Shown here: in pieces, positions 19,445-28,935 of the stretch | Layout: each line of letters begins with the position of its first letter | Position numbering within the stretch: the first letter of the stretch is position 1 | NCBI GenBank assembly: GCA_007741555.1 | Contig: CP036526.1 | Location: 7,429,719-7,493,718, forward strand | Length of the DNA stretch: 64,000 bases | Direction: 5' to 3' | Source of the DNA: Stieleria marina | Lineage (GTDB): Bacteria > Planctomycetota > Planctomycetia > Pirellulales > Pirellulaceae | Made by a program: the position numbers and the translations under genes | The notes under the pieces: generated by a model | Databases searched by the model: none | What the model was told of the DNA's origin: nothing | What the model saw: the letters and a program-made list of their open reading frames with translations, nothing else

Positions 19445-21477
19445 GTGTTCGACTGAGTAATAGCGTTATCGAAATGGGCGTTGGTTGTGATCGTGGGAAA
19501 ACTGATGCTTGCGTCGCTTTGACGATCCGTTTTGCGATGGGATTCGGGCTGCATCAACGGAAACTCAACCGAGAACGTCGATCCTTTGCCGAGCCCTTCG
19601 CTTTGAGCACTGATAGTTCCACCGAGTCGCTTGAGGGTGATCGCACAGAAATGCAGGCCGAGCCCTGTGCCCGATTCACGAGTTGTGAAATGAGCATCAA
19701 AGACTTTTGCGATTGTCTCCGCTGTCATACCGCAACCATGATCACGCACATAGAGGCGGACATACGCAGCATTTCCCGCCAATTCGATTTCCAAAAGTGG
19801 ATTGACGCAGGCGTTCTCTGACATCGCATTGCCTGCGTTGCCAATCAAGTTGATGATGATTTGCAGCAAGAGCGATCGATCCGAAAACACTTCATAGTCA
19901 TCACCGCTTGAAAACTGAACTTGTATTTGATCTTGGCTCAGCTTGGCTTGGCAACAACCGATCGCTTCGTCAACGATCCCACGCATCATCAAACGTTTCT
20001 TGTCAAGCGACTTCACAGTGTGTCGCCGCTGGTCGCGAATGATCGAGTGGATGTGTTGGACATTGTCATTGAGCGTTGCCAATAATTCGGACAACTTGAC
20101 TTGGTCATTCCCCAGCTCAGCAGCTAGTCGCTGGAGGTAGTCCGGCGTTGCTTCGAAGAGTGCTTCGCGGTTTTTGTCTTGTCGTAGTCGCGTGGCAAGT
20201 TTGTCCAACGGAGTGATGCGAAGTCCGTTGACTCGGTCGACCGACGTTTCGATCAAACTGTTGACGTTAGTCAAGACGTTTCCAACGTTATGAATGACGG
20301 TGTCAGCGACTTGGCTCATGCCAGCCGCGTGCGAAGCGTCGGCCAGTCGATTTTGCGTGTCGGTCAATCGCAGTTTCATGTGATCAAACGCGTTTGCCAA
20401 AGCACCAATTTCGTCGTTGCCGGTTACTTCCAAAGGCGCGGCGTCCAAACCATTTTCTGCTATCCGCTCGGTGTATTCACGAATCCGCGTCAAAGGCCCA
20501 ACAACAATTCGTTGCAGTTGCAACAGCATCAGGACTAGGGCGGCAGCAGCACCGCACACAAACACGTTCCGTGCCAACGAAGTCGTATGGGCTGCTTGTT
20601 GAACAACGTCGCGTGGCACCTGCACAAATAGGTTTGCCAACGTTTGTTTGTCGCTTTGAACCAAAGGAACCTCCACTACCAGTGTGGACTGGTCGGCTTC
20701 CCAAGTGCGAATCGTCTGACCGGCTTTTCGATCGTGATAGACCTGAATGGAGAAAGTGACTTGAGTTCGTCGACGCAGTTCAGCGATCAAAGCATCATCA
20801 AGCTCTTTGCCGACAACAATCCGATATTCAATCGAACGCTCTGGCAGTCCCAACCCAATTCCTGCCGACGATCCATCGAACTTGATCGGCGCCGTGGCGA
20901 AGGCGTGAATGACGCGGTCGGTCGCACAAATCAGTCCATCGGTCGATGTTGATGTCGCCGCTGAGATGCGGTCCAAAACGGCTTCGGAAATTCCATCGTT
21001 TCCGCCTGGACTTTCCTGGGAAGGAAGATCGACATTTTTTAGGCGGACCCATCGCCACGAGTTGTCAGATCCCGTGATCGCTGCCCATTGGACGCCTTCG
21101 AGGTGCCAGGATTGCTCTCTCCAGAGTGTTTCCTGAATCGTGGATTGTGTGATCCTGTCGATGTCATTGGGCTTCAGTCGCGACGCCCCTTGCTCGGCAA
21201 TGGTTTGTAAGTGCTCTGATTCAACCTTAATCGCAGACATCACACGATTGGTGTCACGTAGCGCGCTGGCGTGCTCCAGATCTTTGAAAGCAGGCTGAAT
21301 TACGATTCGTCGAACGGCTTCGTCGATGACCAAAAACACAGCGCACATCGCGGCTAGCGAAAGCACCAACTTGCTTCGCAGCGATCGTTGGTGGCCTTCG
21401 GCAGTCCCCGCCCATGGCGCAGCGGAATCCCATGAACCCTTGCGGGGCGTTGATTCGCTTGCTTGTGAGACGGACAT
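19441..21477 (-). CDS. Membrane sensor histidine kinase with CHASE4-like sensor and HAMP
   Basis: 678 residues. TM1 (about 35-55; LVLSLAAMCAVFLVI) is followed by an extracytoplasmic region opening FKDLEHASALRDTNRVMSAI, which matches CHASE4 sensors. TM2 lies near 300-320 (NVFVCGAAAALVLMLLQL), then HAMP (VVGPLTRIREYTERIAENG). The H-box reads VADTVIHNVGNVLTNVN, the 'HN(I/V)GNVL' type of histidine kinase. The ATPase has an N-box (INLIGNAGNAMS), DHGCGMT and GTGLGLHFC. It phosphorylates the REC-GGDEF-EAL protein encoded by the next, overlapping gene, by inference from coupling. The ligand is unknown. Confidence 0.93.
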   Translation of the reverse strand: MSVSQASESTPRKGSWDSAAPWAGTAEGHQRSLRSKLVLSLAAMCAVFLVIDEAVRRIVIQPAFKDLEHASALRDTNRVMSAIKVESEHLQTIAEQGASRLKPNDIDRITQSTIQETLWREQSWHLEGVQWAAITGSDNSWRWVRLKNVDLPSQESPGGNDGISEAVLDRISAATSTSTDGLICATDRVIHAFATAPIKFDGSSAGIGLGLPERSIEYRIVVGKELDDALIAELRRRTQVTFSIQVYHDRKAGQTIRTWEADQSTLVVEVPLVQSDKQTLANLFVQVPRDVVQQAAHTTSLARNVFVCGAAAALVLMLLQLQRIVVGPLTRIREYTERIAENGLDAAPLEVTGNDEIGALANAFDHMKLRLTDTQNRLADASHAAGMSQVADTVIHNVGNVLTNVNSLIETSVDRVNGLRITPLDKLATRLRQDKNREALFEATPDYLQRLAAELGNDQVKLSELLATLNDNVQHIHSIIRDQRRHTVKSLDKKRLMMRGIVDEAIGCCQAKLSQDQIQVQFSSGDDYEVFSDRSLLLQIIINLIGNAGNAMSENACVNPLLEIELAGNAAYVRLYVRDHGCGMTAETIAKVFDAHFTTRESGTGLGLHFCAITLKRLGGTISAQSEGLGKGSTFSVEFPLMQPESHRKTDRQSDASISFPTITTNAHFDNAITQSNT

Positions 21478-21679
21478 AAATTTGTCGTTTCAGGAACTGT
21501 CGAGAATGATTCGTCAAACACTAGGTTCCGGCCATCTGAGCGCAGGCAATGGCGCATCAGAAGTCGGTTTTCCCACATTCGATCTCCCATCTGGCCCCGA
21601 ATACGATGACTGTCCCGCTTGTATCGGTTACGTCGTGATGTGCCGCGTCTATCGACTAGACGTTTGCTCACCCAGTGAT

Positions 21680-23848
21680 TCACTGAGTTTGATTGCGTTG
21701 GAAGTAGCGACGAGCAACAGGATGAAACGACAGACCTTGCCATTCAGCAGCGTTGGATCGCGAGATCAACGAAGGAAACAGAGTCGGTTGTTCGTACAGA
21801 ACTTTCAGCGCAGCGCTGACAAGATCGCCAGGCGTGTCTTGGCGAGCAGCCAAGAACGCCGTGGTTCCGATCGTGGCGATGCCAGCGGCAGGCAAATTTG
21901 CATCAGGATATTCATCAGCGTGAATGCTCATTGGTCGCAGCGTCGGATGCTGCAAAGAAATCTGGATCGCATCGGGAATCGGCACCAGTTTCCAATCACC
22001 GCTGGTCAACAAATTCGACACCAACGTGCTGCGTTTGCCGATACAAATCACAGCCGCACGCGGTGCATTGGGTTGATACATTTCCGACCATCCGCTGACT
22101 TCGCGGGGTCGAATCGCAGGTTCCAGCTGAATTGAATCAAACACCAGCTCAGCAGTCCGTCGCGATCCGCTTAACGGCGGGCCGACGGCAACATCGTATC
22201 CGGCAAGATCCTCAATCGATTCCACAGGCAGCTCATGATGAACGACAACGTGAACCGCTTCGTAGAAAAGCGGCGCAACGACGCACAATTGATCGCCACT
22301 AATCGCCGACGCTTGCATGGGCGCCAAATGAACGTCTCCGGCCAACAGGCGGGCGCGATTGTCAAATGATCCCGCGGTGGGAATCAACTGAACTTGCACG
22401 CCATAGTCGTCAACCAATCGATCAGAGATGCGTTTGGTTACATCGTTGTAGACGCCGCCATCCAAGCCGCCGGCAAGTTGAATCGATTGCGGCAGCACGT
22501 TGTTGTAGTGGTGCCAAACCTGCAGCAGCGCAACACCTGCCAGGGGCGTCAGCAAGAATAAAAACAAGATGCATGCTTGAAAACGGCGATGACTTACCGA
22601 CGTCTCGACGACATGACGTCCTGTCAGCGCTCCGACCACCGGCACGCGTTCCAACCAATGCCAGGTCTTCATCATCGCCGATCGGGGTCTCGCAGCGATC
22701 GGTCGGCCTTGCAAAAACGCATCCAATTCGTCAGCCAACTCTTCGGCTGACTGATAGCGTTTTAGTGGATTCTTTTCTAAACATTTCGCGACGATGGTAT
22801 CCAAGTCGACCGGCGTCTCCGGCCGGACACTCCGCAAAGGCGGTGCCGGTTCGTGGACCACTTGCAGCAGCGTCTGCATCACTGTGTCACCGACCAACGG
22901 TGGTCGGCCCGCGACACAAGCAAACAGAATTGCGCCCAGCGAGTAGACGTCGCTTTGTTTGCTGGCCCGATCGCTGTGACCACCGGCTTGCTCGGGAGCC
23001 ATGTAATGAGGTGTCCCGACCGCCGCTCCGCTGCCTGTGACACTGCTATCGGCGTCTAGATTTTTTGCCAACCCAAAGTCGGTAACATGAACTCGGTCGC
23101 TCTTGTCGATCAATACATTGGCGGGTTTCAGATCACGATGAAGGACTTCGTTTTGGTGAGCGTGCTGAATCGCGTTGGCAACATCTCGGACATAGCGAGC
23201 AGCAACACGCGGTTCCAAAATCGAACCATTGATTCTCTTTTGCAAATCGGTGCCGGCGACGTACTCCATCGAGAAGAAATGGTGCCCCGCGCGATGCCCA
23301 AATTGGTGAACCGACACGATGCCGGGATGATGCAAGCGAGCCGCAGCTTGAGCTTCTGTATAGAAACGACGAACCTCATCGGCGCCCGCCAACATTCCAC
23401 TGCGAATCATTTTCACTGCGACCATGCGGTCCAGATGATTTTGTTTGGCTAGATAAACGACCCCCATGCCGCCACGACCGAGGACTTCCAGCAGTTGGTA
23501 GTCGCCTAGGTCAAATGGTAGCGTCGGACCGGGATCACCCTTGGGGCGATTGGCCATGGGCAACGTCGCGGCGGGATCCAATCCCGAATCATCCGCTCCG
23601 GCAGCCGCAGAAACCGAGATGGTTTCCGCCCCAGTGTCCGTTGGCGCGGGTGTATCAATCGATGCTTCGGCCTGAGTCAATCCGCCGATCATGTCGGCGG
23701 CATCCATCAGCTCCTTCAGATCATCCGCCAAATCAGGAAACTGAGCTAAGAATTCTTCCCGACTACCGACTTCTCCCGTGTCACAACTGTGCAGGTACGC
23801 CGCAAATGCTTCGTCCAGTTGATCGTCTGGAGCGGGTAAATCGGCCAT
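21680..23848 (-). CDS. Membrane Ser/Thr protein kinase with extracytoplasmic TAXI-like receptor domain
   Basis: 722 residues from ATG 23848; the GTG 33 nt upstream is less likely. The N-terminal ~65 residues are an acidic domain typical of planctomycete kinases next to ECF sigma factors. The kinase domain (about 117-385) is complete: LGRGGMGVVYLAK, AVKMI, HRDLKPAN (near 237), DFGLAK (near 257) and APEQ. A single TM lies at ~423-445. The remaining ~265 residues start IQLAGGLDGGVYNDVTKRI and continue with TAGSFDNRARLLAGDVHLA, which resembles the TAXI family of TRAP solute receptors (NMT1-like, PF16868). It is therefore probably a receptor kinase that reads a small molecule outside the inner membrane. 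The ECF sigma gene is 147 bp upstream, a linked regulatory pair. Confidence 0.9.
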   Translation of the reverse strand: MADLPAPDDQLDEAFAAYLHSCDTGEVGSREEFLAQFPDLADDLKELMDAADMIGGLTQAEASIDTPAPTDTGAETISVSAAAGADDSGLDPAATLPMANRPKGDPGPTLPFDLGDYQLLEVLGRGGMGVVYLAKQNHLDRMVAVKMIRSGMLAGADEVRRFYTEAQAAARLHHPGIVSVHQFGHRAGHHFFSMEYVAGTDLQKRINGSILEPRVAARYVRDVANAIQHAHQNEVLHRDLKPANVLIDKSDRVHVTDFGLAKNLDADSSVTGSGAAVGTPHYMAPEQAGGHSDRASKQSDVYSLGAILFACVAGRPPLVGDTVMQTLLQVVHEPAPPLRSVRPETPVDLDTIVAKCLEKNPLKRYQSAEELADELDAFLQGRPIAARPRSAMMKTWHWLERVPVVGALTGRHVVETSVSHRRFQACILFLFLLTPLAGVALLQVWHHYNNVLPQSIQLAGGLDGGVYNDVTKRISDRLVDDYGVQVQLIPTAGSFDNRARLLAGDVHLAPMQASAISGDQLCVVAPLFYEAVHVVVHHELPVESIEDLAGYDVAVGPPLSGSRRTAELVFDSIQLEPAIRPREVSGWSEMYQPNAPRAAVICIGKRSTLVSNLLTSGDWKLVPIPDAIQISLQHPTLRPMSIHADEYPDANLPAAGIATIGTTAFLAARQDTPGDLVSAALKVLYEQPTLFPSLISRSNAAEWQGLSFHPVARRYFQRNQTQ

Positions 23849-23995
23849 CAAATATCCATGCGCCCAGTTCAGGAATTGCACAACAGTAAGAGCGAATGTT
23901 CATGTTCGCTGTACTCTTCAGGCACAACACACGCCCGAAGGGGGCGCGATTGTACCGAGAATCGACTGGCGGAACTTGAAACCTCCCGCTTGTTC

Positions 23996-24619
23996 TTAAC
24001 CAGAAAGCCAGGGGCTGCGCTGGGTGTCCATAATTGTTCGCAATTTTTGCAGTCCTCGCTTCAGCAGACCGGCGACCGCCGTATCGCTCTTGCCCATGCG
24101 GTCGACGATATCTGCCAATGGCAATCCTTCCATGTATCGCAGCCGGATCGCTTCGGCCTGCGTTTCGGGCAACTCGTGCAGGGCCGCCATCAAAGCCACG
24201 ACCGCTTCCCCGCGTATTGCCACTCCGCTGGGACTGGTTGTGCTGCCAGGAAGTTGCTGGATCCAGCCACCAGGATTGGTGTCATTTTGATTTCCGCCGC
24301 CCGCATTAACTTCGCGTTTGATCGAACGTTTCTGTGTCGTCACGTGCCGCGTCACAGCGGTGGCCACGTTGTTTTTCAGAATCCCTCGCAACCAACCGGC
24401 AAATTCTGCTGGCGTCGCGCCGCGAAAACCGTTTAAGTCACGCTTGGCCTCTAAAAACGTCAGCTGGACAATATCCGCAGGATCAACACGCCGACGAAGC
24501 GGTTCGGATAGGTACCGGTGGGCCAACATCAACAGGTAGCCGCGATACTGTTCTAACAGTCGACCAAACGCTTCGTTGTCGCCTTCTTTCGAGGCGATTA
24601 CCAATTGGGCTGTCGACAT
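23996..24619 (-). CDS. ECF-family RNA polymerase sigma factor
   Basis: 207 residues from ATG 24619 (MSTAQLVIAS); in-frame codons extend to 24697 but add a non-conserved stretch. Region 2 has EAFGRLLEQYRGYLLMLAHRYL and the DPADIVQLTFLEA core-binding helix. Region 4 has ALHELPETQAEAIRLRYMEGLPL and the HTH DIVDRMGKSDTAVAGLLKRGLQKLR. A Gly/Asn-rich linker joins the two regions. It belongs to the planctomycete ECF group that is typically adjacent to Ser/Thr kinases of the type encoded next. Activation by phosphorylation is plausible; no anti-sigma gene is present. Confidence 0.93.
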   Translation of the reverse strand: MSTAQLVIASKEGDNEAFGRLLEQYRGYLLMLAHRYLSEPLRRRVDPADIVQLTFLEAKRDLNGFRGATPAEFAGWLRGILKNNVATAVTRHVTTQKRSIKREVNAGGGNQNDTNPGGWIQQLPGSTTSPSGVAIRGEAVVALMAALHELPETQAEAIRLRYMEGLPLADIVDRMGKSDTAVAGLLKRGLQKLRTIMDTQRSPWLSG

Positions 24620-24867
24620 GTCGCCGTCCACGATTTTTTTAACCCGCTCTATTTTTGGAAACGTCACTCTGCCGACCCACTGTCGATCACGATACAATCC
24701 TACTTGATCGTCTGGCGACGCGATCCAGCCAAGCGGTCAAAGAAGAGAAAATGCAGGTAAAAACAGACACTTTTCCTGCGATTCACCAGCCGAGTGAATC
24801 ACTCCAACTCTCGCCACAGGGAATTGCCTTGACCATTCGACAATCCATCTGCCCTCGGGCTCTAAAC

Positions 24868-25533
24868 GTGAACAAATTCACGCTCGTTTTTCTAACCGGA
24901 TGTCTCTCGTTCAGCCTGGTTGGCTGCCAGAGCAAAACGGACGAGTCCACCGCCACTGCGACCTCTACAGATCAAGCGATCGATGCATCTGATCAGTCGT
25001 CGGACATCGCTACCACCGATTCGACGACCGAATCAGCGTCTGACTCTGAAACCGTAAAAATGCCCGCCGCCGATTCGCAGTCAGTTACAGTTGCACTGAC
25101 AAGCTGGGAAGACGTTCAGAAAACGGCCGCTTCGACCAACAAGATTACCGTGCTGGATGTTTGGTCAACCGTTTGCATGCCTTGCATCAAAGAGCTTCCC
25201 GGTCTGGTCGATCTGCACAAAGAACTCGGCGACAAAGTTCAGTGCATGACAATCGACGTTGATTTTGATGGACGCAAATCCAAACCGCCTACCACCTACG
25301 AAAAAGACGTGATGGCGATTCTGAAATCTATCGACGCAAAATTCCCCAACTACATTTGCACCACACCCAGCGACGACGTTTACGCGGCCGCAGACATCGA
25401 CTCGATTCCCGCCGTCTTGATTTTTGACGCAAGTGGTAAACTGGTAAAGAAGTTCGTCGACGCGGGCGAAGGAGTGGGATTCGGGTACCACAAAGACGTG
25501 ATACCCTACGTCAAATCACTGTTGGAAAAATAG
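24868..25533 (+). CDS. Thioredoxin-like (TlpA/ResA-type) lipoprotein
   Basis: About 221 residues from GTG 24868. That start gives a clean lipoprotein signal: VNKFTLVFLTGCLSFSLVGC, lipobox LVGC. An ATG at 24751 with an AGAAGAG upstream is the main alternative, but it would place ~39 residues before the signal. A Ser/Thr/Asp-rich linker (~25-75) leads to a thioredoxin fold with VLDVWSTVCMPCIKELPGL, an active-site CMPC motif in place of the usual CGPC or CPPC, and a cis-proline region at IDSIPAVLIFDASG. It probably reduces or exchanges disulphides outside the cytoplasmic membrane. It is divergent from the ECF sigma gene. Confidence 0.85.
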   Translation: MNKFTLVFLTGCLSFSLVGCQSKTDESTATATSTDQAIDASDQSSDIATTDSTTESASDSETVKMPAADSQSVTVALTSWEDVQKTAASTNKITVLDVWSTVCMPCIKELPGLVDLHKELGDKVQCMTIDVDFDGRKSKPPTTYEKDVMAILKSIDAKFPNYICTTPSDDVYAAADIDSIPAVLIFDASGKLVKKFVDAGEGVGFGYHKDVIPYVKSLLEK

Positions 25534-25588
25534 CGTTGCTTGCTGCGAGATCGTTTGACATTGGTAGCCGCAACTAGCCGTCGCCAGC

Positions 25589-26545
25589 TCACTGTTGGTC
25601 GTGAACTTCACCCCGTTTTGATTCCGCGTTTAATAGTTCACGGCATCGTGCTGCGATTTCGCCCATCGCAAGCTTGGCGTCGTCAAACGGCTTGGAAAAA
25701 TGCACGAAACCGTGCAGCATTCCGTCGTACTGCTTGGTCGTCAGCTCGACGCCCGCAGCAGCCAAACGAAGTGCAAAGCCGTCCGCCTCGGACTTCAAAA
25801 CATCGTATTCCGCTGCGACCAGATGAGTCGGTGGCAGACCGGAGAGGTCTGTTTCACGTGTCGGCGATGCCAAGGGATTGCCTCGGACGGCGGTGGTTTC
25901 GTCACCGGTATACATCTGCCAAAACCACCCCATTGTCCTGGCTGTCAGCCCAACGCCCGACGCAAAATCGCTGTAACTTTGGCCAGACATCGTGCCATCC
26001 AAGACCGGGTAGATCAGGACTTGGCCGGCTATCTGGGGACCGCCACGGTCCCGTGCCATCAAGCAAACTGCGGCGGCAAGGTTTCCGCCGGCACTGTCGC
26101 CTGCAACCAGCATGGGACCGCCGATACCCAGCGCCGGATGGTCCATGGCAATCACATCACATACTGTGAAGCAGTCTTCGATCGCAGCGGGAAACGGATC
26201 CTCGGGTGGACGGCGATAGTCGACGCTCACCACGGCGGCACCTGACTGGAGTGCCAATCGCCGACACAACACATCGTGACTTTTGATGCTGCCAAGCACC
26301 CAACCACCCCCGTGAAAAAAAACGATCATGCCCGCGGACTGACAATCATCGACAGGTTTATAAATCCGAACCGGCACACCTGCGACGGTGTGATCAGAAA
26401 CTTCCGCTACGTCGGGCGGATCGCCGTAAAAAGGCAACGTGTCAAAAACCGTCCGAGCCTCGGACAACTCTCGTTCGTACCATTCTGGCCCGTTGGCTTC
26501 AGCGACCGCATCGAGAAAAGTCTGGGCTTGAGGATGAAGCGTCAT
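25589..26545 (-). CDS. Alpha/beta hydrolase of the hormone-sensitive-lipase family
   Basis: 318 residues. The oxyanion-hole motif HGGGW (MIVFFHGGGWVLGS) and the nucleophile elbow GDSAGGNLAAA define the HSL/bacterial esterase family IV. The acid residue is in AAEYDVLKSEADGFA and the histidine in MLHGFVHFSKPF. It hydrolyses esters, probably of short acyl chains, in the cytoplasm since no signal peptide is present. The ATG at 26545 is used. It sits 89 bp downstream of the glycosyltransferase gene on the same strand but has no obvious functional link to it. Confidence 0.93.
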   Translation of the reverse strand: MTLHPQAQTFLDAVAEANGPEWYERELSEARTVFDTLPFYGDPPDVAEVSDHTVAGVPVRIYKPVDDCQSAGMIVFFHGGGWVLGSIKSHDVLCRRLALQSGAAVVSVDYRRPPEDPFPAAIEDCFTVCDVIAMDHPALGIGGPMLVAGDSAGGNLAAAVCLMARDRGGPQIAGQVLIYPVLDGTMSGQSYSDFASGVGLTARTMGWFWQMYTGDETTAVRGNPLASPTRETDLSGLPPTHLVAAEYDVLKSEADGFALRLAAAGVELTTKQYDGMLHGFVHFSKPFDDAKLAMGEIAARCRELLNAESKRGEVHDQQ

Positions 26546-26634
26546 GAGCGGGAATCAAAGGTGGAGCTTGATTGGACTGGGGCGGTCTGTGTCGAGCGTT
26601 TGTTATTAAGTGCGTTCGGCCAAAACGATTGTGT

Positions 26635-27774
26635 TTATTCAAACAGGCGTTCGATTCGCCTAATCGTTAATCGCACATCGTGGTGTTCTTGGATCAACCG
26701 GGTCGCCGCCTTAGCATAGTTGGTCATGCTCTCGCGATCGGTCGCGAATTTTAAAATCGCGTCAGCCAGTGACAATGAGTTCATCGGATCGGCCCACAAG
26801 ACCGTCTGCTCGTCACGCTGGAGTTCCACCGTGCCACCGGATCGAGTCGCGATCACCGGCGTTCCAATTGCCATTGATTCCAAAACGACGTTGGGCATGC
26901 CTTCAAAATGCGAAGGCAAAATCAACGCATCGGCCGTCACTATGTACGGCGCTGGGTTTGCAACAGCCCCTAGAAACTGAACTTCGTGCAACTGCAAAAC
27001 CGCGGAAGCATGGGCCTGCAATTCCGATCGCAACGGACCGTCACCCACCAAACCGACGCGCAGCGGATCGACGTTGGCCGGCCATCGGGACTGAGTCAAT
27101 GCGAGTGCATCGATCAAATCACGATGGCCTTTTTCTGCTGTCATCCGTCCGACGCAAATCAACGATCTCTTAGCGTCGTTCTGATCAGGAACGTATTGTT
27201 TAGCAGCTCGCTGTATCGCTTGAATGTCGACCGGGTTGACGATCACTTCGATTGAACTGGCTGGCAAACCGTAGTAGCTCTCCGCCGATTTTCCCGCTTG
27301 CTGGCTAACGGCAACGATGTGCTTGGATTGCCGGTACGCTTTGGCCAACCGACGACGTTTCAACCCAACAAATCGTGATTCCACCAGCGGTACCGCTCGG
27401 TGTGGCGGGCTGACGATGGTTGATACTCGCGGAACACCTTCAGCAGCCGCGGCCGCCCCCGCGATCATCGACATGTGAAATGTTCGATCGTAGATCACAT
27501 CGATCTGCGCGACTGAGAGTGCCTTGCGAAGATGCGCGACTTGCTGAGCCAAAATGCGCCCCGGAAAATAAAACCCACTCGCCGGGTCCTGGTCGTCAAA
27601 GGCATGGATGACCACGTCTTCGGGGATTTCCTGAAGTAGATCGCCGGCCCGCTGGCTTAAGTACAAATGCGGCGTGAAACGCGCGCGATCCAGGTGTTTT
27701 AGCAACAACAATGTTTGCCGCTCGCTCCCGCCGCCGCGCATCGAACTGATCATGAAGAGCACGCGACGGGGCAT
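26635..27774 (-). CDS. GT4-family glycosyltransferase
   Basis: 379 residues from ATG 27774 (MPRRVLFMISSMRGGGSERQ), a typical GT-B N-terminus with the glycine-rich loop; an in-frame extension to 27903 lacks similarity to the fold. Family features are visible: LICVGRMTAEKGHRDLIDAL, the GDGPLRSEL motif, and the nucleotide-sugar-binding EX7E region LPSHFEGMPNVVLESMAIGTPVIATRSGG. It transfers a sugar from a nucleotide donor to an acceptor in polysaccharide or lipid-glycan synthesis on the inner face of the membrane. It does not lie in the 3.7-12 kb glycan cluster, and its donor and acceptor are unknown. Confidence 0.93.
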   Translation of the reverse strand: MPRRVLFMISSMRGGGSERQTLLLLKHLDRARFTPHLYLSQRAGDLLQEIPEDVVIHAFDDQDPASGFYFPGRILAQQVAHLRKALSVAQIDVIYDRTFHMSMIAGAAAAAEGVPRVSTIVSPPHRAVPLVESRFVGLKRRRLAKAYRQSKHIVAVSQQAGKSAESYYGLPASSIEVIVNPVDIQAIQRAAKQYVPDQNDAKRSLICVGRMTAEKGHRDLIDALALTQSRWPANVDPLRVGLVGDGPLRSELQAHASAVLQLHEVQFLGAVANPAPYIVTADALILPSHFEGMPNVVLESMAIGTPVIATRSGGTVELQRDEQTVLWADPMNSLSLADAILKFATDRESMTNYAKAATRLIQEHHDVRLTIRRIERLFE

Positions 27775-27950
27775 CAAGTTGGCCGAATGGGATAACGGGG
27801 AGTGAGCAACGATCGATGGCAACAGCTGAACACTGATAGAATAACAGGCAACGGCCAGTGAAGTACCGCAGGCGATTTGATCCCAAGCCCGCCTTCGTCG
27901 CATCCATTGTTTCCTGCATTCCTCCCTGATTTCCTTGCATCAACTTACTA

Positions 27951-28892
27951 ATGAATCGAATTGCAATCATCGCGATCGCGTTGCTGACTGTCACCCATCA
28001 CGCTGACGCACAAGTCCGCGTGTTCATTCTCGCGGGCCAATCGAATATGCAAGGCAAAGGTTCGATCAAACATTTGGAACAGCTCGCCAGCGACGAAGCA
28101 ACTAAAGCACAGTACCAACATCTTCGCGATGGCGACCAATGGGCCGAGCGGGACGACGTTTTCATTCGCTACCTAGATCGACATGGCAGACTCACCACTG
28201 GATACGCATCACCAACTGATCGGTTCGGACCGGAATTGCAGTTCGGCAATGCGATGGGAGACCGGTTCGACGAACCGGTGCTGATCATCAAATGCGCGTG
28301 GGGTGGTAGAGCCTTGGCGGTGCGGTTTCGTCCACCCAGTCGCGGTTTGGGAGACTACACACAGCGAAATCGCGAAACGAAAGAACTGGAACCGCTGGCC
28401 AAGGAGGTCTACGGCGAAGCGTACCGTGACACGATCAGGATTGTAAAAGAAACGCTGGCAGACATCGCTCAATATGTTCCCGAGAGCGATGGAACCTATC
28501 AGTTGGAAGGCTTCGTTTTCTTTCAAGGTTTTAACGACGTGATCGATGACAAAAAGGTTTCTGAATACGGTGAAAACCTGGCCCACTTGATCCGTGACGT
28601 GCGAAAAGACCTCGATGCTCCCAAACTACCTTTCGTCATCGGCGAACTGGGGCAGCAAGGTGCCGTGCCGGAAAAACGCTACGCTGAAAAACACTTCGGC
28701 TTTCGCAAGATCCAATCGGACGTTGCCAAGCGACCTGAATTTGTCGGCAATGTGGCCTACGCGGAAACAGCCGTTCACGTCGTCCCCAAAGGCGATAGCT
28801 TTGACGGCGGCTACCACTACTACGGACGGGCCGACACGTTCTTTCACATCGGGCAATCATTCGCTGACGCTTTTAACCGACTCAGCCCCTAG
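27951..28892 (+). CDS. Exported SASA-type carbohydrate esterase (sialate O-acetylesterase-like)
   Basis: 313 residues. A short signal peptide (MNRIAIIAIALLTVTHHADAQ) precedes the SGNH-hydrolase block I, VFILAGQSNMQGKG, diagnostic of the SASA domain. Later blocks include KCAWGGRALAVRF, FVFFQGFNDV, and the C-terminal ETAVHVVPKGDSFDGGYHYYG that supplies the catalytic histidine. It probably removes acetyl groups from polysaccharides in the periplasm. Planctomycetes encode many such enzymes. It is divergent from the GT4 gene and convergent with the EEP-family gene. Confidence 0.9.
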   Translation: MNRIAIIAIALLTVTHHADAQVRVFILAGQSNMQGKGSIKHLEQLASDEATKAQYQHLRDGDQWAERDDVFIRYLDRHGRLTTGYASPTDRFGPELQFGNAMGDRFDEPVLIIKCAWGGRALAVRFRPPSRGLGDYTQRNRETKELEPLAKEVYGEAYRDTIRIVKETLADIAQYVPESDGTYQLEGFVFFQGFNDVIDDKKVSEYGENLAHLIRDVRKDLDAPKLPFVIGELGQQGAVPEKRYAEKHFGFRKIQSDVAKRPEFVGNVAYAETAVHVVPKGDSFDGGYHYYGRADTFFHIGQSFADAFNRLSP

Positions 28893-28935
28893 GCTTTGCC
28901 GGATCTATTCGCGACCACAACAGCGCGTCGCGTGG

